A DNA stretch of 64,000 nt from Prosopocoilus inquinatus (taxonomy: Eukaryota > Arthropoda > Insecta > Coleoptera > Lucanidae): assembly GCA_036172665.1 (NCBI GenBank), contig CM069876.1, positions 50,871,001 to 50,935,000 on the forward strand. The letters run 5' to 3'. Shown in pieces: positions 57,413-64,000 of the stretch. The first letter of the stretch is position 1. Every line of letters begins with the position of its first letter. The position numbers and the translations under genes are program-made. The notes below the pieces were generated by a model. It ran no database searches, was not told the origin of the DNA, and worked only from the letters and a program-made list of their open reading frames with translations.

Positions 57413-59130
57413 TGCATATTATTGCATTTTTGAAATCGCGAGCAAATTCTAGCCTGAAGTCATGTGTCGCAACACGGGTCTATGACAAGCCGTTGCCGAG
57501 TTGATTCGGTGACCTTGAACGAAGTGCACGGAAACCACTCGGGCTAGACCCGTCATGCGGCACATGATTTCAGGCTAGAATTTACTCGCGAATTCAATAA
57601 TGCAATAATATACAGGGTGTTCCCTGATTTTACCTTCAAACAAGTATGTTCGATTGCATTCGGTGATGTTTGCAAGCTTTTGTGTACATCGTTTTGCCTA
57701 GATCCTCAAACAAGAGCGTGAATAAAAAAAACAACAGAAGCAAAGAAAACATCTGCGTGACCTTGGAACAGTTTTTTCATGCTACAACAATCGTTTTCGA
57801 CCAAAACGTCCAAAGATATGCAGAAGAAAAGTCGCACTTCCATAGAATTTCGGATGGCACTTGCAGAAAAAAATACAATCGAACTTCGTTTCAACAAAAT
57901 AGAAACCCGGGTTGCATTTTCCTTAGCGTAACCCCCGCATATTATTGCATTTTTGAATTCGCGAGCAAATTCTAGCCTGAAATCATGTGTCGCAATACGG
58001 GTCTGCGACAAGCGGTTGCAGAGTTGATTCGGTGACCTTGAACGAAGTGCACGGAAACCACTCGCGCTAGACCCATCATGCGGCACATGATTTCAGGCTA
58101 GAATTTACTCGCGAATTCGATAATGCAGTAATATACAAGGTGTTCCCTGAAAAAAAAAGAAATTCTGGATTTTACCTTCAAACGACGATGTTCAACTGCA
58201 TTCGGTGATGTTTGCAAGCTTTTGCGTACATCGTTTTGCCTAGATCTTCAAATAAGAGCGTGAATAAAAAACAACAGGAGCAAAGAAAACGTCCGCGTGA
58301 CCTTGGAAGAGTTGTTTTATGCTACAACAACCGTTTTCGACCAAAACGTCCAAAGATATGCAGAAGAAAAGTCGCAATTCAATAGAATTTCGGACGGCAC
58401 TTGCAAAAGAAAATACAATCGAACTTCGTTTCAACAATATAAAAACTCGGGTTGCAATTTTTTTAGCGTAACCTCCGCATATTATTGCATTTTTGAATTC
58501 GGGAGCAAATTCTAGCCTGAAATCATGTGTCGCAACACGGGTCTGCGACAAGCGGTTGCCGAGTTGATTCGGTGACCTTGAACGAAGTGCACGGAAACCA
58601 CTCGCGCTAGACCCGTCATGCGACACATGATTTCAGGCTAGAATTTGCTCGCGAATTCAAAAATGCAATAATACGCGGGGTATACCATTAAAAAAAATGA
58701 CATTCTTGCGTGTATCTTGATCAGGCGACGTTCGATTGTTTTTTGGCGAGCGGCGTTCGATTTTATGGGCAAATGCCTGAAACTTTCGTGGAAAACTTTC
58801 TTCTCTAGGAGCTCCAAGAGCCCGACTAAAAGAGGAAGAACACCTGGCGCGCGTCCTTGAAACATTTGTTTTGTACCAAAAAACATGAAGGAAGAAAAAT
58901 ATATACAGAGAATACCAAACTTAAGTCATCTCAAACTCGATTCAAGCAAGCAACATTAAAATACTTATGCATAAAAGTAGAACTCAGCCGAGTTGAGTCG
59001 GTGACCTTGAACGAAAGGCTCGGAAACTGTTCGTGCTAGACCCATCATGCGACACATGATTTCAGGCTAGAATTTGCTCGCGAATTCAAAAATGCAATAA
59101 TACGCGGGGTATACCATTAAAAAAATGACA
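57413..59130 (+). repeat. Second hairpin-unit array, ~530-bp period
   Basis: CATATTATTGCATTTTTGAA starts units at 57415, 57938 and 58478; a right half only remains at about 58981-59127. Each hairpin (~210 bp) reads GAGCAAATTCTAGCCTGAA, TCATGTGTCGCAA, GGGTCT, then CTAGACCC, GACACATGATTTCAGGCTAG, AATGCAATAAT and TATACAGGGTGTTCC or a variant. Spacers of ~320 bp are also repeated. It is clearly related to the 36-38 kb units. TGACCTTGA occurs once per unit (57510, 58033, 58573, 59002). The 126- and 128-codon minus-strand frames are unit copies with no domain. Confidence 0.9.
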
Positions 59131-61753
59131 GAAAATGAATTCCTCAATATCAGATTAATTACTTTTTCTAACTATGACCTGTCAAAGTTCTAAAATGCGG
59201 AGCCATGAGGAAGAAGAAGGAAGGACAAAAGAAGGGAATAGAAACGAAACCGAAAAATTAATAAATATTTTGGGCACGTACGCCTCCGGTCATATATTTT
59301 GATTATCTACATTATTTATTATATCTCGGAAGAAGCCAACAACCCCTAACGGTCCCACCCTCCCATTCGAAGGGGGGTGGAGTATATGCCACTCACTTTC
59401 GTCAACAACAGCCATAACCAAACAGAATCTTTCGATGATGAGCTTCGCAAGTTATTTGTTCGGAAGCTTCGTCGTACACATCGTATGAGGAGGCAAGAGC
59501 AAATTGTTGTCCTGGAATGCCGGCGATAAATCCTGCGCGCGAAACGGGTTCAAACAAATTAACGGCGACTTAATTAAATTCTTAACGTAATTAATCATGA
59601 GGTGAGGACGCGCCGGACGTGACGGAAGCGCTCGTCTTTCGAGCCTTCAGTTGTTCAAAACAACGCCACATAAAAGAGGGAGGAAGACAGAAATAACGTA
59701 GCTTCGCAAATTTAGTTAAATGGAGAAAAAGATAGATACGAAGTTAACAAAAACAATTCTTCACAAAACGGGAATCGGTGCTCTGTCATACTTAAATATA
59801 ACGCAGCTTAGTTTATTCGAGACAACTTTCAACTAAGTCTGCGTTACATACAAACATGCATTAAACACGTAACATAATTAAAATGATACGTTGCGTTTGG
59901 CGGCGAAGGTCATGAGGGTTGCTCGCACGTATGTAGATGTGAAACGTCAAAATCAGCTGTCACGTGATGTCGCCCTTCACGTCCGTCGGCGCGTCGAGTC
60001 GAGCTTCGCGAGTGTCGACGGTTGCCAACTGCCGGACGTCCGTGACCTCTCAGTATTCGACCTCTTCGTTGCGCTTGATTTGCGTCCGGTGTTACGGCAT
60101 TATCGGCGAAATATAACAGGGCCAGAAGAAAAGTGCAAAACGAGAAAGCGGAAACACGAAAATCGAATTCCTCTGTTGGAACAAAGAAATCGCGTATAAC
60201 ATGGGTCGCCAAGATGGAGCCCCAAGTTACCTTTCAACTTGTCGGGGGGAAAAGAACGGGTTTTCGATTGTGAACGCTTAGCGTTCGTAATCCAAAGCTT
60301 TTCCGGCATAAAATTTTCAGAACTCTTGTCACTTTTTAGAAGAAGGATAATCCGGAAGCACTAAACAATATTCGTTTAGCGAATTGTCGCTAAGAAATTT
60401 ATTAAAAAAAAAAAAAAAAATTAGTGCAATAGTAAGAAAATTTTTTTTCGTGTTTTACTTTGTTAATAATAAATAATAATTGTAAGGCGCTGGTAAAAAT
60501 TGTGCAACCCGGCGGCTTGACTGCTAGTTACGCCACTGGATCTGCTGTCTGTGTAGCATTGTTCCGACAACTTGAATTTCTGTACGACAACTTGAATTTC
60601 AATCGTCAGCAAGGAATCCCCTCGTTAATTCCGCCGTGAACGTTCCAAAGACCGAAAAGTACTTCGATTTGCAAGCAAGGCAAGCGTCGTCTGTAATTCG
60701 TGTGCGCGGTAATTAATCCTTCCTTGCGAAATGCCAAAATCAAATAATTTTATCAATTTAAACCAGAAACTGAAGTAGTAAAGGAGACTGTGGTTTAAGA
60801 AACAATTGAAATTAAGTGCTTTTAAGTTGGAGGCGTACTGAAGATGGCAGCTTAGCTGCCCAAAATACGCATCTACGGACATAAAATTAAACCAGAAAGT
60901 CAAAAACGAAGTTTAGTGACGGTACACGTGATGACGTCAAAATACGTTACTCCCGGCCCTGGTTATGATCGAAATAATAAGTGAAACTCTCGCTGTCACT
61001 TTTGATCGTCGTTTTCGTGCACTTAACTCGAAGCGAACGCAAAGAAACCTTGGACTTTATAGTTTATGGGTTCGCGGCGGAAGTTTCCCAACGATTGGCA
61101 CACCGGATGTGACTGTCGATTTTAATAATCGCCGTCGATCGATGGTCGGCAAGAAAGGTCTCTCGTCCCGTCGTCACTTTTGCAACACTCTGAAGAAACA
61201 GAAGAAACGATAATGAACGCGCGCACTGCATGGCGTTCCCACAGCAATTTAACGTTAATAATATCGGGGAGATGATGAGTGGCGGCCGCCAAGGTCCAAT
61301 AAATTATTCCGAGTTCTGTTTGCTCCGAAGGTCACATGTAAATTCCTCGATTAATAAATAAATGAAACGTTTTAATTAAACCGATAGCTAGGCTACATGA
61401 CGAGGACGGATTGGTTGGTTTGTTGCATCGTCGTCGTGGAAACACAAGAAACGACACTCACTGCTACAATTAAGCATGCAAATTGTGTGTGTGTGTGTGT
61501 GTGTGTGCTCGCCACGTTTAATTACATCGACAAGGTCGCTGCTTTTATTTGTTTATTTATTTATTTATTTATTTATTAAAAAGTAACAGTTACAATTTCT
61601 TTCGTGCCGAGTAAACAACAATCTCGTCGGCGACGGTGGTAAATAGTAGTATGTAATTAAATCGAAAGTTGAAAAGCGAAGCGAGCAAACGTCAAGTCAT
61701 ATCCGTCATTAATAAATTCTTGTTGCCAATGCATCATGCTCGGTTTTAAAACT
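59131..61753. other. Unique sequence with simple repeats
   Basis: A CpG-richer patch lies at 59890-60200 where frames of about 100 codons overlap on opposite strands; neither has a recognisable domain. An ACGACAACTTGAATTTC direct repeat lies near 60565-60601. (TG)n is at about 61484-61507 and (TTTA)n at about 61546-61577. No gene is supported. Confidence 0.45.
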
Positions 61754-62817
61754 CGACTCTTTTTCTTCTTTTAAAATCGCCCTTCTCTTGCTTTCCCTTG
61801 GTGGTTTTTGTCTACTGATTAAAAAAAAGAAAAATGCAGAAAGAAGGGCATACGTTACAGGTTACGCGAAGCTGTTGCCCTTTCACCGGGTTTACAGGTT
61901 CGTTGGTAGAGGGCGTGGTTACCGTCCGCGTCACTCTCGGATTTCGTTGTCGCGCGTACCTCAAAAATAAAATCCAAATTCAAGAAGAGAATTGTTAGTT
62001 GTCAATTGGCCACCAGGGCAAATTTGACAGTTGGAAATGACCTCTTTGGGCGGGTGGGGGGTTAGAAAATAGAGTAGACACAAATGCCGGTCTCGACTCT
62101 TTTTCTTTTTCTAAAATCGCCCTTCTCTTGCTTTCCCTGGCTGGTTTTTGTTTACTAATTAAAAAAAAATGAAGAAAGAAGGGGATACGTTACAGTTTAC
62201 GCGAAGCTGTTGCCCTTTCACCGGGTTCATCACCTCAAAACTAAAATCCAAATTCAAGAAGAGAATTATTAGTTGTCAATTGGCCACCAGGGCAAATTTG
62301 ACACTTGGAAATGACCTCTTTGACGGGAGGGGGAGGGGGTTAGAAAAGAAAGTAGGCACAAATGCCGGCCTCGACTGTTTTCTTTCTTCTAAAATCGCCC
62401 TCCTCTTGCTTTCTCTTGCTGGTTTTTGTTTACTAATTAAAAAAAAATGAAGAAAGAAGGGGATACGTTACAGGTTACGCGAAGCTGTTGCCCTTTCACC
62501 GGGTTCATCACCTCAAAAATAAAATCCAAATTCAAGAAGAGAATTGTTAGTTGTCAATTGGCCACCAGGGCAGGTTTGACAGTTGGAAATCTGACATCTT
62601 TGGGCGGGTGGGGGGTTAGAAAAGAAAGTAGGCACAACTGCCGGTCTCGACTCTTTTTCTTTTTCTAAAATCGCCCTTCTCTTGCTTTCCCTGGCTGGTT
62701 TTTGTCTACTAATTAAAAAAAAAATGAAGAAAGAAGGGGATACGTTACAGGTTACGCGAAGCTGTTGCCCTTTCACCGGGTTCATCACCTCAAAAATAAA
62801 ATCCAAATTCAAGAGAA
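61754..62817 (+). repeat. 277/340-bp tandem array, part 1
   Basis: AAAATCGCCCTTCTCTTGC starts units at 61773, 62113, 62391 and 62667. The first unit is ~340 bp because of a ~62-bp segment (GTTCGTTGGTAGAGGGCG and on) that the next units lack. All units share ACGCGAAGCTGTTGCCCTTT, TTGTCAATTGGCCACCAGGG and GGCGGGTGGGGG. Frames through the units are copies of each other. Confidence 0.93.
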
Positions 62818-63356
62818 TATTTCTTAACTTACACAGGTTAAACAATTAAAATTTTCTTCAGTTAACTGTTAAAACAAACGAAAAGAAAAATTAAAGCAAC
62901 CTAACCTAGCACTTTGATCCACTTTGCGGCAATCAGAAGCAGTGTTGCCAATTCATCAAAGTTCGGATCAAGAAAAAAAATAGTGTTCTAATTTGCTATA
63001 ATAAAATTTATTTTTATAAAAATGTCCAAATTATTTCCAATTTTGAAAGTAATTTTATGATTTTTTACATGACATTTCTTAAATAAGTAATTTTTGTATG
63101 TTGTTGTACATCTGCTGAAGCTGCAAATTTATTTTCTGAATTTAGAAAAGAACGAAATGGAAAGTTGTGTTAAATATCTAAATTAAAAAAAAAAAAAATA
63201 GTAAAGTGTATCGTATCTTTTAATTGTCAAAAAATGATTACGTTCTCGCCATCTTCAATATAGGCAACCATACACACGACTGCGTTCATTAGGTTGCCTA
63301 TCCTAACACTTTTTGCTTTTTTGTTCTTGAAAATATCAATTTTCAACAACAAAAAA
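62818..63356. other. ~540-bp AT-rich interruption of the array
   Basis: The array breaks off after CCAAATTCAAGAG and resumes at AATTGTTAGTCGTCAATTGG, so this is probably an insertion. It contains the second TATAGGCAACC hairpin. The ends are AT-rich, and I could not define terminal repeats or a target duplication. Confidence 0.6.
63259..63301. other. Conserved small hairpin, copy 2
   Basis: TATAGGCAACC and GGTTGCCTAT bracket a loop with GTTCATT, matching 49292-49335. Confidence 0.7.
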
Positions 63357-63800
63357 GAATTGTTAGTCGTCAATTGGCCACCAGGGCAAGTTTGACAGTT
63401 GGAAATGACCTCTTTGGGCGGGTGGGGGGTTAGAAAAGAAAGTAGGCACAACTCCCGGTCCCGACTGTTTTCCTTCTTCCAAAATCGCCCTTCTCTTGCT
63501 TTCCCTTGCTGGTTTTTGTCTATTAATTAAAAAAAAAAACAAAATGAAGAAAGAAGGGCATACGTTACAGGTTACGCGAAGCTGTTGCCCTTTCACCGGG
63601 TTCACAGGTTCGTTGGTAGAGGGCGCGGTCACCGTCCGCGTCACTCTCGCAGTTCGAGTTGTTGTGCGTACCTCAAAAATAAAATCCAAATTCAAGAAGA
63701 GAATTGTTAGTTGTCAATTCGCCACCGGCAAGTCTGAAAGTTGGAAATAACGTCTTTGGGCGGAAGAGGGGTTAGAAAAGAAAGTAGGCACAAATGCCTG
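63357..63800 (+). repeat. 277/340-bp tandem array, part 2
   Basis: It resumes mid-unit and contains one complete long unit (from 63481) with the ~62-bp segment, like the first unit at 61773. It ends at about 63790 in GGAAGAGGGGTTAG then AAAGTAGGCACAAATGCC. The last 200 bases of the window look unique. Confidence 0.9.
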
Positions 63801-64000
63801 CCCGGTCCGGCCCGGCCGTAGATTCATTCAGGAATTCTTACACAACTTTAACAGCCAAATTAACTTCTCAAAGTAGTGGGATCGCCCTAAGTGCAATGAA
63901 TTTACATTTTTTTCTGAAAATGAAACATGACGGCATGGAAACCAAACTTTAAATCGGCGTTCCCTGTTTTAGTGGAGGGGGATGGGGGGGCGTCCAGCTC

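Noticed and set aside
57706..58626. Two similar 126-128-codon minus-strand frames
   Set aside because: They lie in tandem repeat units and run through hairpin arms; similarity reflects DNA duplication.
59891..60212. Overlapping ~100-codon frames on opposite strands
   Set aside because: A GC-richer patch keeps both strands open; neither has a recognisable domain.
1..64000. CRISPR arrays, tRNA and rRNA genes
   Set aside because: No short direct repeats with unique equal spacers; no plausible tRNA A/B-box pair or cloverleaf and no rRNA-like sequence was found by eye.

Overview
The window looks like gene-poor, AT-rich, repeat-dense chromosomal DNA from an arthropod, most probably an insect. The evidence is an APE-type non-LTR retrotransposon, a DUF4817-like fragment, many short inverted-repeat elements, long A/T tracts and microsatellites, and no operons or closely packed genes. 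I cannot name the species. No conserved host gene is recognisable. The only ORF outside repeats with gene-like composition is a possible small secreted protein at 3472-3744 (minus).

Layout. 0-4.9 kb: T-rich repeat, a MITE with a 10-bp target duplication (858-1018), a hammerhead-ribozyme candidate (2219-2265 minus), the small secreted ORF and simple repeats. 4.98-7.67 kb: a satellite of 259-bp dimeric units with degenerate monomers at its left edge. 8.0-13.2 kb: an inverted pair of hammerhead-like cores, two blocks of a 455-bp repeat and a palindromic MITE. 14.7-16.5 kb: a TTC-linked minisatellite and a stem-loop. 17-22.2 kb: about 295-bp repeats in opposite orientations on either side of a 1.95-kb inverted repeat. 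22.8-25 kb: a 508-bp inverted-repeat element and a retrotransposon tail. 25.07-28.56 kb: a second giant inverted repeat, one arm of which carries an inserted element with a perfect 116-bp palindrome. 29.6-38.1 kb: minisatellites, MITEs, an ~830-bp segmental duplication and an array of hairpin units. 39.4-44 kb: 153-bp, ~640-bp and 101-bp tandem duplications, a DUF4817-like fragment and a third hammerhead-like locus. 45.1-48.8 kb: a nearly complete but dead non-LTR retrotransposon (minus). 49-56.3 kb: T/A-rich repeats, a second copy of a 128-bp MITE and duplicated TACAGGGTGATTC-ended sequences. 57.4-59.1 kb: a second hairpin-unit array. 61.75-63.8 kb: a ~277/340-bp tandem array split by an insertion.

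Three patterns run across the window. (1) Otherwise unrelated repeat families share the terminus TACAGGGTG. (2) A T-rich dispersed family carries CGATCGTC followed by TTTGTTT in more than 20 places. (3) Hammerhead-like cores (CTGACGA, stem, GAAAC, GTH) occur at three loci, as expected for Penelope-like element remnants or similar small retroelements. The window is best read as layers of mobile elements and satellites. The non-LTR remnants no longer encode a complete machinery and nothing autonomous is intact.
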